Assembly (NCBI GenBank): GCA_015680685.1
Contig: MNCI01004643.1
Span: 162,263 to 226,262, forward strand
Source of the DNA: Gnetum montanum
Lineage: Eukaryota; Streptophyta; Gnetopsida; Gnetales; Gnetaceae
Direction: 5' to 3'
DNA length: 64,000 bases
The position numbers and the translations under genes were made by a program. Shown here piece after piece: positions 47,624 to 59,046 of the stretch. The stretch's first letter is position 1. Every line of letters starts with the position of its first letter. The notes below the pieces were generated by a model. The model was given only the letters and a program-made list of their open reading frames with translations, did no database searches and was not told the origin of the DNA.

Positions 47624-48008
47624 GTTGATCAATAATGCAAAAAAGCCTTTAAACTTCTTAAATAAATGCTCATTGTTGCGTCCATTATAGAGGCACCAAA
47701 CTAGTCTAGGCCCTTTTAACTTATGATGGATGCATTAAAATATGATTTAGGAGGTATTATTACATAGTTGAATGACTAGAAATATCCTTACTTCATCTAT
47801 TATGCAAGCAAAAGTATAACACCTGGTTTCTAAATATTCATTTCTAGTTAGTATGTCTTGTGGGTTGATCCCTTAATATATATATTTTTAGCTTATAATA
47901 TGTGTTAGTACCTTATACTTTGGCATGTAATGTTTGTGATATGTATTTTTGGATCTATTTTTCTTGGTAAAGCTATATACCTTGTAATTATTTTATAAGG
48001 TGTATTAA

Positions 48009-48168
48009 TAATGAGATGTTAGCCTAGTGGTAAGACTATTGATTTGAAAGCTCGAAGCCATTGGTTCAATTCTAGTAGATAATGCTAAGTTATAAAGTTA
48101 TAATTAGACTATATATCTTGGGATGCATGTACATTATAATTATTTTGGGGTTACATTGGGTTCCAACA
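48009..48168 (+). mobile_element. tRNA-derived SINE, plus strand
   Basis: The tRNA-like head has box A TAGCCTAGTGG (48020-48030) and box B GGTTCAATTC (48063-48072), with the normal spacing for a pol III promoter. A tRNA-unrelated body follows (ATGCTAAGTTATAAAG, ATATATCTTGGGATGCAT) and ends near GGGTTCCAAC. The same unit occurs inverted at 47474-47623 and in poorer form at 47345 and 44500. The body does not fold as a whole tRNA, so it is not a tRNA gene. Confidence 0.72.
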
Positions 48169-48189
48169 ATGCTTATTACCCTATTTTAT

Positions 48190-50280
48190 AAGGTGTATTT
48201 GGTATTTTAATTTATTCTATTTTAAGCATATATGAACTAACCTCTTTGTTGAAATTTTAAGTAAGTAGATATTAGGTACTAGATGAGCCATTAACATATG
48301 GGATTCTACATTAGACGTGAGATGCTTTGGTTGATTCATGTGTAGCATGATTTTGTAATGACTTGGTAATTAGTTTTATATTTTATGTTTTTGTTCGTAG
48401 AGTGATAGCATGGGCAGTGCCTTCTAGATGCATGTTTTTACTTGGTAATTAGCTAGAGATGTAATAGACATATGTTTGTATAAATGTAGAAATTATATCA
48501 AATTAGGGTAAGTTTTCCATTATTGATCCTACTTGGCAACATATTTTACATGATAAACCTAAGGTGAGAAAGAGGATGGGTGCTATTTTTTAGTATGGAA
48601 TAGAGATGATCTTTCTTGTAGCAAAGTAATTTAGTATAGTAGTAGATGTTACCACATAGTTGTTGGTCACAAAGAAGAGGAAAGAAAAGTTAGTTTCAAA
48701 AATCAAAATTTTGAAGGATAAGTTGGAAAATTTAGAATCAAACCTCCATGGGAGTAACATGATGAGGTGTAATTCCTAGGCTTCCTCTTATTGGAATTTG
48801 AGAGATTCTTGGGGTATTATGGTTAAGGCTCAAAACAAATAACAATGTATAGTTACAAGCATGAATGTAGTGAACAAGAGGTTGTGAGATGCTTGTGCTA
48901 TGTGGAAAATATGGGATAAGTAGCATAGGATGAATAAGTTGATTTATAAAAAGAGAAGTTTTGCCCTTATAGGAGGAAAGAGGTGCAATAAAATTAAGGG
49001 ATATGTTCATCAATAAGATAGATGTTAGTGATTCTTTGAAAATACTTAAAGGATATGTGTAGGTAAAAAGAAGGAAAAAGATGATGAGAGAGGAGATTAG
49101 GATCGAGAGGAAGCCTACCACAAATAACCTTACTTCACTTGAGATTATGGATATACCTATAAAAGACTTAAACTATTCATTCCTTTTTTCTAAAGAGATT
49201 ATGAAGGAGTTGGTAGATGTTTTGGGGTGTAAGGCTTCTAAGTAGGACCTATAGTAGGGGATGATAGATGTAGAGTGGGACCTAGAAGCATAGCTATAGG
49301 CAAATAACACATTTTATTTAGTTTTAGCTTTATGTGTTTTCATTAATTTTTATTAATATTAGTATATTTTTAGTTTTTGGTTTTTAATAGTAGTTGGTAT
49401 TCTTATGGATTTTATGTTTTATTATTTTTAATTTTATTTTTGTTTATTTTGTAGGTGTAGATGTCTCAGTGGGTTCCAATTGTGGGGAGAAGGATGTGAA
49501 AAATGTAGTAGTGGTGAAGAAGATCTTTCCTTCTTGTGATGGATTTTCAAACAACTAGGATTAATGGATAGATGCTATGATTATGTGTTAGAGATGGATT
49601 TTTTAATATTATTTTGTATTTTTGATGATGTTATGGACTATTGTTAAACGGATGTATTTTGATGGATATTGTAGGCACTATTAGCTATGGTAGAACATTG
49701 TTATTATTTATGATTTTTGAGTTTTATATGTTTGTAGTTTTTATAGTTTTTTTTATTTTGATTGGTTTTTGTAGTTTTAGAATGTTTATGGTTTGCAATT
49801 TTTTCTAAGGAAAAAATGAAACAAGCACTAAACAAAGCATGTGATAAAAACATAATGTAAAGAAAATTAAGCAATAATATAAAGTAATAAAAAAGAGTAA
49901 GTTAGACAAACAATAAGCTTAATAAAGTAAACAAAAATATCTAAAATATGTAATGAAATTGAAGCCAATTAACACTAAGAAATACATGTAAACATTAAAA
50001 ATAAAATGATAATGTAAGGAAGAAACATTTCAAGATGACGATGTCGTAGTAATATATTTCTTAGCTTCAGACCTAGTATAAATGTTTACACTCTTAGTAG
50101 ACTCAACAATGTTTAACTTAACAAATCCCAAGTCTACAAACTACTATGTACCAAATGACCAAGAAATACTTGAATTCAAGTTATTAGTTTCTTTCATTGA
50201 GGATGTTTGACTGATGAGAGTAGGTTGAGATCCTAAGCTACTTTCTTTCATTACATCTAAATGTAAGATAGCTAAAACTT
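48190..50280. other. AT-rich unresolved region
   Basis: No gene was recognised. A 127-codon minus-strand frame (48738-49121) is hydrophobic but shows no motif. The stretch from about 48540 to 49570 is somewhat richer in G and A on the plus strand and might be an old gag-like frame, but I cannot support that. Confidence 0.35.
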
Positions 50281-50289
50281 CAAAATTAG

Positions 50290-52700
50290 CATGTATAACT
50301 ACCTATTTATCATCACAATCGAATTGTATCTCTTAATGCAAAGGTAAGGAAATAGTAGGATGATAGGCTAACCAAGGTCTTCTTATGATAGCATTAATTC
50401 TAGATGAGTCTCTAATGATAGTGAATACAACCTCAGATGTAATCAAAATCGTAATTGAAAAAGGTAATTTTATTGCTCCTAAAATTTCTACTGTAGTACC
50501 ACTAAATGAAACCAAAGAAGAGTTGTAGTTAGCAAAAGTGACCTATTTTTCAAGGGCAATATTCTCAATGATTGCCAATGACATGATATTGGTTCCAAGT
50601 CCATCATTTATGTGAACCAAGGGTAGTGATATGCTACCTCTTATCTATATGGTGATGTATATTGGAAGCTAGCACATGGCACCCATTGTAGTATGTGTTT
50701 TGATGTTTTCTTCCTTGAAAATAACATAATCAGCCTCATAGTGCAAAAGATTGAGCACTAATGAGATCACATGAGCATGAACTTAAATATTCAAAGGTAT
50801 TGTGATAGATTTAAAAGCTTCTCCAACACCAAGAAAAGCGGAGATGAGGTTAAAAAGGGAAAGGTTTGTTCCTTTTAACTTCATTACAACAATGATTTTG
50901 GATAAAGCCTGACCTCCAAGAGTTGCATCCTTGGAAACTAGCATAGAAGGAATAACATATGATATATGTGAAGAACTTAAGATGAGAATGGAAGTAAGAG
51001 GGCTTACTTTTGGTGTAACTTGGAATGAAACATTTCTTTTGTTTTCAACCAGTTACTTTTTGACCTATTCCTTTTTGTTCCCTTTTTTGTTAGCCATTGC
51101 TTCTTTTTGAGCTTGGGTAAGGATCTTGATGGGAGAAGTGGTAGTAGGGAGGAAAGGAGACTCTTGTAAATTAGGTGGAGAGAAGGGATAAGATAGAGGA
51201 GGAATAGCATAGGATAAACCAAGAGGAGAGTCAACAGAACATGTAGGTATAGGAATTCTATTTCTTGGAGGTAAGTGAGGATAACTAAAGATTAGTTGGA
51301 AATGCATAGTGACTTCATCATAATGAGATATCATGTCGATGATTAATGGGATCCTACATACATTTTGAAGGATGGAAGCATTAGTGTCATTTTAGACAAG
51401 ATTTATAATAAAAGGCTTTTTGGGCCTTGATGGGGTTGAACTAAATTATGAGAAAGATTGATACCAGTAGAAATCCATTGGAATGATAAAGGGGATTTTT
51501 GGACAATTACCTTTGGGCTTCAAATGAAAGTCCAAAATTCTACTTGAATGTGCATTGAAAGGATCTTGGTAAATTTTCATGTTTAACTTATTAAATTACA
51601 TAGGAGTGTTGAACATGATTTCTCCTTTTTTTTTTTTTACCAATGCTTAAACATCATCTTTAAGTATGTTATAATCCTCAATATCATAACTTGGAGCCCT
51701 ATGGTAATAGCAAAACTTATTAGGATTGTAGTATTTAGGGACAAGTGGATCTCTCGCCATGCACTAGGAAGATCAATAGCCAAGGTTTGGAATCTTTTGA
51801 ATCATGCCCTTGTTTCTTCTAAAACCTTAGTAAAACTCATTAGGATTATACCACTTAGGAGTAATATGTCCATCTTTGAGTAGCATGCTATATAGTTAAA
51901 TTGCATGTGATTTGAAATTTTTGATATTCAGACCTATTCCTTTGTGGTATCTTTTTTTATCCTCTATTTGATGTATTTTTTCCATCATCATTGTGTTTAG
52001 GATTTCCATTCTTATTCTCAACATTTCCTTCATTATTTAATGATAAACTTGACATATATTGGTTCATCAAGGCTACAATTGGACTAATATTTTTGGTAGC
52101 TTGATTTTTTTCTACTACTTTTTTTTGTTTTGTTATTAAAATTGACTCACTTCAGATCATTGCATTAAATAGCCACATCCTTGATGTGTTTGATGGAGGT
52201 TTTGGCATCATGTTGGTTAAGTGGCTTGGTGCAGAGTAGCTTTCCTCTAATGTAATCATTTACAACTCCTATAAATATATGCAAAATTTGATCATCGAGT
52301 AATGGATGTATGAGCTCTATCATTGCAAATTTTTATTACAAGATAAACTTAGAGATAGACTCATTAGGAGCATGCTTAATAGCCAAAAATTTCTGCAAAG
52401 TTTTACCATTGCTAATGTTATATTTAAATCTCCCCACAAAGGTCATTAAGAGTTGTTCCAAGTAGGTAATGAACCCATGAGGTAAGGTCCTATGACATTC
52501 AATCATCTTTTCTATCAAAGAGTTTCAAACACTACGCAAGATGGTATGGTGATAATTAGCAAGGAGAATACATTCATTACATAATGTGATAACATGGTTT
52601 TTCAAATTAGATTTCTTATTATGCTTAGTGAAATTTTACAATGAAACTCCTTTATGAACTTGAATAGGAGAAATTAAGGAACTAATAGGATCAACCAGGA
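50290..52700 (-). pseudogene. Tat-type gag-protease relic
   Basis: On the minus strand 52518-52336 encodes FVGRFKYNISNGKTLQKFLA then IKHAPNESISKFI. This aligns with FVTRFKYNLKPKATLDSLMQ then IKQAPLEPV*KFI in the 16.6 kb element. A zinc-knuckle remnant (FCYYHRAPSYDIEDY, about 51670-51720) and protease-like VRDSSRINAIIRRPWLAYH-type sequence (50345-50430) follow. It is therefore a distant Tat relative, with no LTRs found. Confidence 0.65.
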
Positions 52701-53333
52701 GATGAACAATGGAGATTGTAGGACTACCCCCATGTAATGTGATGGCTTTTCTTGTTTGATACTCATTTACTTAGAGCTTGAATGATAGATCCTATACTAA
52801 GAACAGTACTTTAGAAAGAATATGAGAAAGTGATGAAATAATAAGATTTCCCAAAATGAAATTACATAAAATTGGTTGTGGTGGTATAATGGTAGGCATA
52901 GAGATAGGTTATGATACATTCTATTGAGATACATGATACATGTGGAAGAAATGATAATGATACCTAACTTCACTAAGTTTGTAATACTTGGGATAGTGAC
53001 TAAAATGGGTTTAATAGTGGATTGGGATTTTGAATTTATACTTGAGATGATAAATTAATAGTGATGGTATTTAGAAATAGGCTATATAAAAATGGTACAT
53101 TGATTACATGTGGGATTATGATAGCAAGATTAATCAAAGTAGGTAGTAAAGAAAAAATATTATGAAGTATAGAAACTAAGAATAGATTGGCAAAACTAAT
53201 GAGGTTTACATGTTATACAGTGGAACTATTTGGTGGATGAAAAGGATCTATGGGAAGAGAGACATGAGAAGGTTCCTCTCATGATCATCATGAACAATGA
53301 TGTCTCCACATTGCTTACTGTGCTAGTCTTGTG
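52701..53333. other. Unresolved AT-rich sequence
   Basis: No gene or clear element is seen. It could be the 5' part of the Tat-type relic to its left. Confidence 0.35.
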
Positions 53334-54316
53334 ATGAGTCATGTTTTACAGGGTTGTGATATGGGGTATCCAATATTGGGGCCATGATGTCAGGTATTCA
53401 ATATTGGGGTACAACCTCTAATGTTGGGCATCAAATATTTCCCCTTCTGTGCTAGCCTATAAATACCACACTTGGATGCATGGTTAGGATATAGTTTTGT
53501 TGATAGATTTTAGATAGTTTTTTCATAGCTTTGTGATTTCAAGTTCTATTGTTTCCCAATGCATGCTCGCAATGTGATGTCAGTAATTGTATGACATCCT
53601 TATACAAGTGTGGTGTACTTGGACACATTACATGACTAGAAATAAAGATCGAGATTACTTTCATCATTGTAGCATCCACTTAAATTTATGATTATTTTTT
53701 AATTATGAAGGAAAGTAATCTAGCCCTCCACAATATGATTTAGATTCGAAACATTATATAGAAAAGTGGAAGGCTATCGACAAATTAGAAGGAAAGTTTG
53801 ATAGGGTGTAAGAGTGGATAAATGAAAAAGTTACAACTTTCATGGAAACCATAGAGGAGAAGGTAATGCAAAGTGAATTAGGTGATGACAAAAAATAGAG
53901 GAAGAAGAACCAAGAAACAACTATGAACACTTATTGGCAAAAAGGAAAAATGTCCATAGAAGAAGAGGCTATAGACTCAACCACCGAAGAGGATGATGAA
54001 TGTGACATTTGCCTATATGACCATCCAAAGGGCTATTACCTAGTCATGTTACATCTTCATGACTATGAGGCTTTTGCATTAAATCCCAATTTTGTACAAA
54101 AGCACATGCCCAAGAAATTACCTTTTCCATAAGGTAATTATCAACAATCCTACAACCAATCATACCATCCTAGGGGGACTTATTATCAACCTCAACACTA
54201 TCATCAATTATAATGGTGACACCTATAGTCATGGGTGAGGCCATCACCAAACTAGCCCTACCCTCACTACCAGTTGAAATAGTATGATTATTATGTTCAT
54301 CAACTTGTTTCCCCAA
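53334..54316 (+). mobile_element. Outer Athila-like relic, left part
   Basis: An LTR-like stretch starts TGATGAGTCATGTTTTACAG (53335) with GGGTATCCAATATTGGGG-type repeats and a TATA box (CCTATAAATACC, about 53456). By about 53710 it is already inside gag, so the LTR end and gag start are deleted. A frame at 53923-54132 has the zinc-knuckle variant CDICLYDHPKGYY and FALNPNFVQKHMPKKLPFP, matching gag of the young copy. The young element entered at 54316. Confidence 0.75.
54312..54316. repeat. Target-site duplication CCCAA
   Basis: CCCAA precedes the 5' LTR and recurs at 61904-61908 after the 3' LTR. Confidence 0.92.
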
Positions 54317-55357
54317 TGATGAGACGCGACTTACACTAGGCCGCGATATCGCGTCTTCTCCTGCGATATCGCGGTACGCGATATCGCGTCCCACCGCCAT
54401 ATCTATAAATAAGAGGCGGAACTCCCCTTATTGCCCTATCCTGGCTAGTGTAGCGAAGCTCTGGCAGATTGATCACTCCAGAGTTAGAATTTTTCCCCAT
54501 GTGCCCGCAGTAGGAGTCCTAGAGTGAACGGCTCTTTATTCGAGCAACTTGTAAACCTGAACCCAAGTTGTGTACGGCAATAAAGAAGAACTTGTTTGGA
54601 TAAACCTTGCAGCACGTGGTTTCATTTATTACTTTATTTAATGCTTTCCTAGTACGTTCAAGTACGACTTGATTACGAGCGTCTACGGACGTGTACGGCT
54701 AGTCAAGGAATCGGCTGCTTGACGCAATGCATGAGTATGACTCAATTACGAGCATCAGATGCTTGGTAACCGAGTAGCGTATTCCACGATTCTGCGCTTG
54801 GTAACTCCCGGGTCTGATGTGTACGGCTAGTTGAGGAATCGGCTGCTCATTGCTAGGCTAGATCGTGTGATAAGTACGACTTAGTTACGAGCACCCACGG
54901 GTGTGTACGGCTGGCTAAGGAATCGGCTGCTTATCACACGTAGGCTAAATAGGTGCCTCAGTACGACCACTTCGAGCACTTGCGTTACGTGTGGCGATCC
55001 CAGTAACGATTAGCGTTTGGTAAGCTGCAGTTGCATAGTTCAGGGTGTGTCCGGTAAGTGGGAACGGATGCTGACGCTAGTTAATTTAGACTTAGACCTT
55101 AGTTAGAGTTAGCTTAGTTTCTCAACCCTTTCTCCTGGTAGCATAGAAGATAAGCCGAAAATACCAAAAAAATCACATACCTCAGACTTGCTTAACCATA
55201 CACCGTGACACATACAAGCAAGCCTGGGAAGACAACGAACGATTAACCCCAAGTGTTTCTTGTGGCGTTAAGGCATTTAGTCTGCGGAGTTCGACCGGAT
55301 CGCGCGTGCACGCTCGTATTCGTATGGTTGAGTGTAGGGGTACCTCGCCACTCATCA
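54317..55357 (+). repeat. 5' LTR of the young element
   Basis: It runs from TGATGAGACGCG to CGCCACTCATCA; TGATGAG and CTCATCA are inverted ends. It has three copies of the palindrome GCGATATCGC (54340-54390); the 3' LTR has two. Three copies of GTGTACGGCTAGTCAAGGAA, continuing TCGGCTGCT, occur at about 54690, 54819 and 54904. Confidence 0.95.
54403..54411 (+). promoter_or_regulatory. TATA box of the young element's 5' LTR
   Basis: CTATAAATA follows the GCGATATCGC palindromes by about 15 bases. The identical site in the 3' LTR is at 60948-60956. Confidence 0.65.
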
Positions 55358-55358
55358 T

Positions 55359-55376
55359 TGGCGCCGTTGCCGGGGA
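55359..55376 (+). promoter_or_regulatory. Primer-binding site, intact
   Basis: TGGCGCCGTTGCCGGGGA begins one base after the LTR. This is the primer site typical of Athila-type elements, reported as complementary to tRNA-Asp. Confidence 0.9.
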
Positions 55377-55503
55377 CTAAGTGTTTTTTCGCCAATTTAA
55401 CATAAGGGATATCACTCACATCGTTGTGAGCTTAAAACGAACCTTAGGGTTAATCAGTTAATCAAGAACATAAATAACGGTGAAAGTTAGCACACCATTA
55501 GAA

Positions 55504-58500
55504 ATGGCTTCTTCTCATGAAATCAACTCACCTAAGGACAATACAGGAGAAAGTCAGGATCATACGCATAACCGAAATCAACCATGTCCTCAACAGTCTA
55601 AGGTCACATATACTCATCCCGATGAGTATGTGCCAGATTTTACCTTTGTTTTCCATCAAGATGAGCAACTGCGGTGGAGAGACATGCAAGGTAACATCGT
55701 GTTACCCCCAGATCGATCCGCTCCCAACATGCTTTCCCGTGCTTTGGTACAGTATGGCATGCATGAGCTGCTTGCTGAATACGTTTTGGATGATTATGAC
55801 ACAAGGGATTATCATCCCACAAATGCCCAACGTATTCGGGATGCAAGGCAGGAGAGCCAACATTCACTATTGAAGGGCAAGGTTCCCCACGTCATTAGTG
55901 AAATAGGAGAAGAGGAACCCCTCACGATGGGTTTCTTAGAAAATGATGTTCCTCCTCCTCACTCTAGTGAAGAGGTTAGGCATCAGGGCCTTAGATCAAC
56001 GATACATATTCCAGGCTCTGATCCCCGTGAGCACCAGCTGTTCACGGCAGGAACAATCACTCGCACTAATGACGGACTCGTTGATCGTCACAACGATCGG
56101 GGCCGAAGCAGCCGAAGAGAAGGCAAGAAACATCACCATGGTGATGGATCCCCTTCTTCTTCCCCTTCATCACATCATTCACCCTCTCCTTCCACATCTG
56201 GGCGCAGCCACCATGAGCATAACGCGGAAAGTAAAGGTAGAAGAGATGAAATGCCTCGACAAGAAGGTCGAGAGGAGTTAGGACAAGGACAAGGACGTAG
56301 GGAGAATAGGGAACCACAACGTAGACATCACAGACGTCATGAAAGAGATGATCATGACGAACCCCTATTCGCAACCCGAAGTATGCTTGACATTAGAGAG
56401 GCAGTTAGGATTCCCACAAGGCATTTGAAAGACAGTAGGATCAAGCGTTTGGATATAAATAATATCCCACGTTTTGAAGGGGGATACAACGCTGATCCTC
56501 AACATCATTTACAGGCATTCCACGACGCCTGTGCCTTGCAGAACATAGACAATGAGTGGCAGAAACTCAAGTTGTTCCCAAGGACACTCACTAAAGAAGC
56601 GGAAAGCTGGTACCGGTCCTTAGAACCGGAAACCATCAGGAGGTGGAGTACGATGCTCGAATTGTTCAACAACAAATATCAAACGTACTCCAGAGTGTCT
56701 AACTTGCGTAAGCAGATCCAAGGCTGGAAACAAGGAGCTCATGAATCCTTGGATGCTGCCATGGCCCGTTACTACACATTGCTACATCGTTGCCCGGGCC
56801 ATGGGTACGCTAAGCGGGATCAACTTCGCCACCTCGTGGATGGGCTACGAAATGAAACGAGAAGAACTCTTGGGACTTACGCCCAAGGGAGACTCTCCCA
56901 ACTAAGAGCCCATGAAGTTGAAGTATTGTTGGAACAAGTAGCGCAAGAAGAGGGTGAGCTACGGAAAAGAGAAAGTGCGGAGGAATACAACCGTGATCCC
57001 TCCCTTCGTAAGAAGGGAGTGAAATTCTGTGATGAGGAGGATGAGTCACCACTCGAAGAGTTGGTGAACAGGAAAACTGTGCCGATCCAAAAGTTAACAA
57101 CGGAGGTATCGGCTAAGGTAGACCAAATGTGGGATTCCTTAGACTCACGAATAGAAACAGTCCTGAAAATAGTAGAAGAGTCTAAGGATGAGCAAAGTAG
57201 TGATAAAAGCAAGAACATGCGGAGAAACTTTAACCCTGCACATAACAAGGGTAAGGGAAAAATCTCTAACTCCGATGAGGCTGAAAATTCTGATTCAGAC
57301 AATGACGGTGGATGTGAGGTCTGCTACTATGACCATCCTAAGGGATGTTGTCCAATTATCTCACATCTGCAGGAGTCTGGGGTGTATGCATTAAATCCAA
57401 GACTTAATCAACGGCAAACACCCAGAAGGTTACCTTATCCACAAGGTAACCCGAGGCAGTTCCACCAACCCTTGACGTATTATCCAAGTGGAACACCTCC
57501 GCAGCCCATCGAGCAACATCAGCAGTGGCAATACCCACAGTCATGGGGGATGCCACAGCCAACACATCGATACCCTTACCGGCAGCCTGATCCTTATGGT
57601 TATTATGTGCAGCAGCCAGTTTCTCCAGGTGACGCTATGAGTCACACTCCACGCCGTCACTACTACGCTCGGGAGTACTTCAGAAGGACTCCTTCTCCTC
57701 CGGGAGACATTCCACATTCTGTCCATCCTCTAACTCCACCCGCACCTTTTCCTCAAGTAGTTCCCATAACACCTCCTGCTCCAACAATGCAAGGGGAATT
57801 ACCTACCCAACCGCAGCAACGTCACGCCGCGAGATCTGTAAATATTCAGAGTGTAAATATCCAACCGGACACTAGTTCTGGCGATAACTGTACAAAAAAG
57901 AGACCCTTTTTCAGAACTAGGAGCCCGGATAGGCTCTCGCAACAACAAGCGGACGGGTATATGTATAGGCCTCTAACTACTAACACTTCGGAGCACCCTT
58001 CAGTCCAAGGGAATGTAACGCATACGGTTATGCTAACACATACCGTAACTGACTGGATCAAGGTAGGCCACCTTCCCAGGAAACTAACTGATCCTGGGAG
58101 TCCCTTTATTCATTTGCAGATCGCTGGGAATGCACCACATCGAGCTCTTCTTGACTCAGGTTCCGGAGTCAACTTAATTTCGCGAAAGATGTATCACGCC
58201 TGGAACCTGCCCCAACTTAAGAAGAGCAACATCCAACTAGAGCTGGCAGACCAGTCCATCACTATTCCCTTGGGTTTGGTGGAGGACGTTATCACCACTG
58301 TGTGTGGTTGGTCCTACCCAGCGGATTTCCTAGTGATCGATGTTAACAACAACGAAGGGGACTTCCCAATTATAATGGGAAGGGCATGGCTAAGCACAGT
58401 AGATGCATGCCTTAGGATCCGTGATCTTTCCTTGGAAATCTCCAAGATAAACATATGTGGAAAGATCGAGAAGAGGATAGTTCCATGCATCACATACAGT

Positions 58501-58848
58501 GATTCATCGGGTGATGACACGGAGGAAATGTCTCCATGTCACAGGTGTGCCCAGGAAACTCTGCAACAAAGATGCCTGTATGTAGCAACCACACAAGAAG
58601 TAGTAGACACCCCGTGGTTGACAGCTTCTCATAAGAGCAAACAAATATGCATGGAACGAACTGAGGCAACTCATGCCAACAACCGTGGCATAGACACATT
58701 GGAACGTGAGCGTCGCCAACTTCCAACCCTGAATTTAAGATCATCAATTGGGAGAAGTTGGGCACTGCTTAGAAATTCAAATAGGCGCTCACTACTTCGG
58801 ATCTCTCCCTCACAACTCAGTCATGGGGGAGATGGCCACCTATGCTAA
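55504..58848 (+). CDS. Gag-protease polyprotein, intact frame
   Basis: An ATG at 55504 opens 1114 codons without a stop. The N-terminal region (to about residue 310) has NPDEYV-like HPDEYVPDFTFVFHQDEQ and a Ser/His/Arg-rich charged linker. The gag core (about 319-475) starts RFEGGYNADPQHHLQAF and includes KEAESWYRSLEPETIRRWST and HRCPGHGY. A zinc-knuckle variant C-x2-C-x3-H-x3-C (CEVCYYDHPKGCC) is near residue 603, followed by a Pro/Gln/Tyr-rich stretch. The retropepsin-like part has LLDSGSGVNLIS near residue 882, with the active Asp present, and IIMGRAWLS near 956. The last 20 or so residues come from sequence that lies after integrase in the full-length copy, read out of frame. It would supply particles and processing but no polymerase. 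An in-frame GTG at 55480 is not needed. Confidence 0.93.
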   Translation: MASSHEINSPKDNTGESQDHTHNRNQPCPQQSKVTYTHPDEYVPDFTFVFHQDEQLRWRDMQGNIVLPPDRSAPNMLSRALVQYGMHELLAEYVLDDYDTRDYHPTNAQRIRDARQESQHSLLKGKVPHVISEIGEEEPLTMGFLENDVPPPHSSEEVRHQGLRSTIHIPGSDPREHQLFTAGTITRTNDGLVDRHNDRGRSSRREGKKHHHGDGSPSSSPSSHHSPSPSTSGRSHHEHNAESKGRRDEMPRQEGREELGQGQGRRENREPQRRHHRRHERDDHDEPLFATRSMLDIREAVRIPTRHLKDSRIKRLDINNIPRFEGGYNADPQHHLQAFHDACALQNIDNEWQKLKLFPRTLTKEAESWYRSLEPETIRRWSTMLELFNNKYQTYSRVSNLRKQIQGWKQGAHESLDAAMARYYTLLHRCPGHGYAKRDQLRHLVDGLRNETRRTLGTYAQGRLSQLRAHEVEVLLEQVAQEEGELRKRESAEEYNRDPSLRKKGVKFCDEEDESPLEELVNRKTVPIQKLTTEVSAKVDQMWDSLDSRIETVLKIVEESKDEQSSDKSKNMRRNFNPAHNKGKGKISNSDEAENSDSDNDGGCEVCYYDHPKGCCPIISHLQESGVYALNPRLNQRQTPRRLPYPQGNPRQFHQPLTYYPSGTPPQPIEQHQQWQYPQSWGMPQPTHRYPYRQPDPYGYYVQQPVSPGDAMSHTPRRHYYAREYFRRTPSPPGDIPHSVHPLTPPAPFPQVVPITPPAPTMQGELPTQPQQRHAARSVNIQSVNIQPDTSSGDNCTKKRPFFRTRSPDRLSQQQADGYMYRPLTTNTSEHPSVQGNVTHTVMLTHTVTDWIKVGHLPRKLTDPGSPFIHLQIAGNAPHRALLDSGSGVNLISRKMYHAWNLPQLKKSNIQLELADQSITIPLGLVEDVITTVCGWSYPADFLVIDVNNNEGDFPIIMGRAWLSTVDACLRIRDLSLEISKINICGKIEKRIVPCITYSDSSGDDTEEMSPCHRCAQETLQQRCLYVATTQEVVDTPWLTASHKSKQICMERTEATHANNRGIDTLERERRQLPTLNLRSSIGRSWALLRNSNRRSLLRISPSQLSHGGDGHLC

Positions 58849-58868
58849 TCATATGGGGCCCTCAGTTC

Positions 58869-59010
58869 TTTTTCAGTTTTTGTTTTACACATTTTTGTTT
58901 TACAACGTTTTTGTTTTTCACATTTTTGTTTTACAATTTCTTTAACTTTTCTAATTTTTGTTTTACAAATTTCTTTAACTTTTCTTGTTTTTGTTTTACA
59001 ACATCGTTAT
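58869..59010 (+). repeat. TTTTTGTTTTACA repeats after gag-pro
   Basis: Repeated TTTTTGTTTTACA units with variants follow the stop codon closely. Decayed versions stand at the same place in the copies at 34995-35090 and 62655-62760. Confidence 0.75.
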
Positions 59011-59025
59011 ATTTTTCTATCTTTT

Positions 59026-59046
59026 TGTGTGTGTGTGTGTGTGTGT
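59026..59046. repeat. GT microsatellite
   Basis: About ten uninterrupted GT units. Confidence 0.9.

Larger units (their letters stand above)
45855..47830 (+). pseudogene. Athila-like protease-RT-RNase H relic
   Basis: Conceptual translation gives DFLVIN and an IIMGRAWLS-like stretch of the protease (45870-45960), KKQCISCIMYDDIRCNCVRK (46015-46075), then RT pieces matching 32155-32680 (CICQHYICMNLAMKPRCQP near 46550-46600; NGYNEYNQI near 46890). RNase H-like LMMDALKYDLGGIIT follows at about 47725. SINE copies (47345-47623) split the RT from the RNase H part. No LTRs were found for it. Confidence 0.7.

Noticed and set aside
48009-48100. A tRNA gene
   Set aside because: Box A and box B are present, but the acceptor and anticodon stems do not pair convincingly and the unit recurs with a non-tRNA body, so it is a SINE.
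48738-49121. A hydrophobic 127-codon minus-strand frame as a membrane protein gene
   Set aside because: The hydrophobicity follows from AT-rich composition. There is no conserved motif or context.
55517-57302. Alternative frames within the young element's gag
   Set aside because: They overlap the long gag-protease frame and have the composition of out-of-frame reading.
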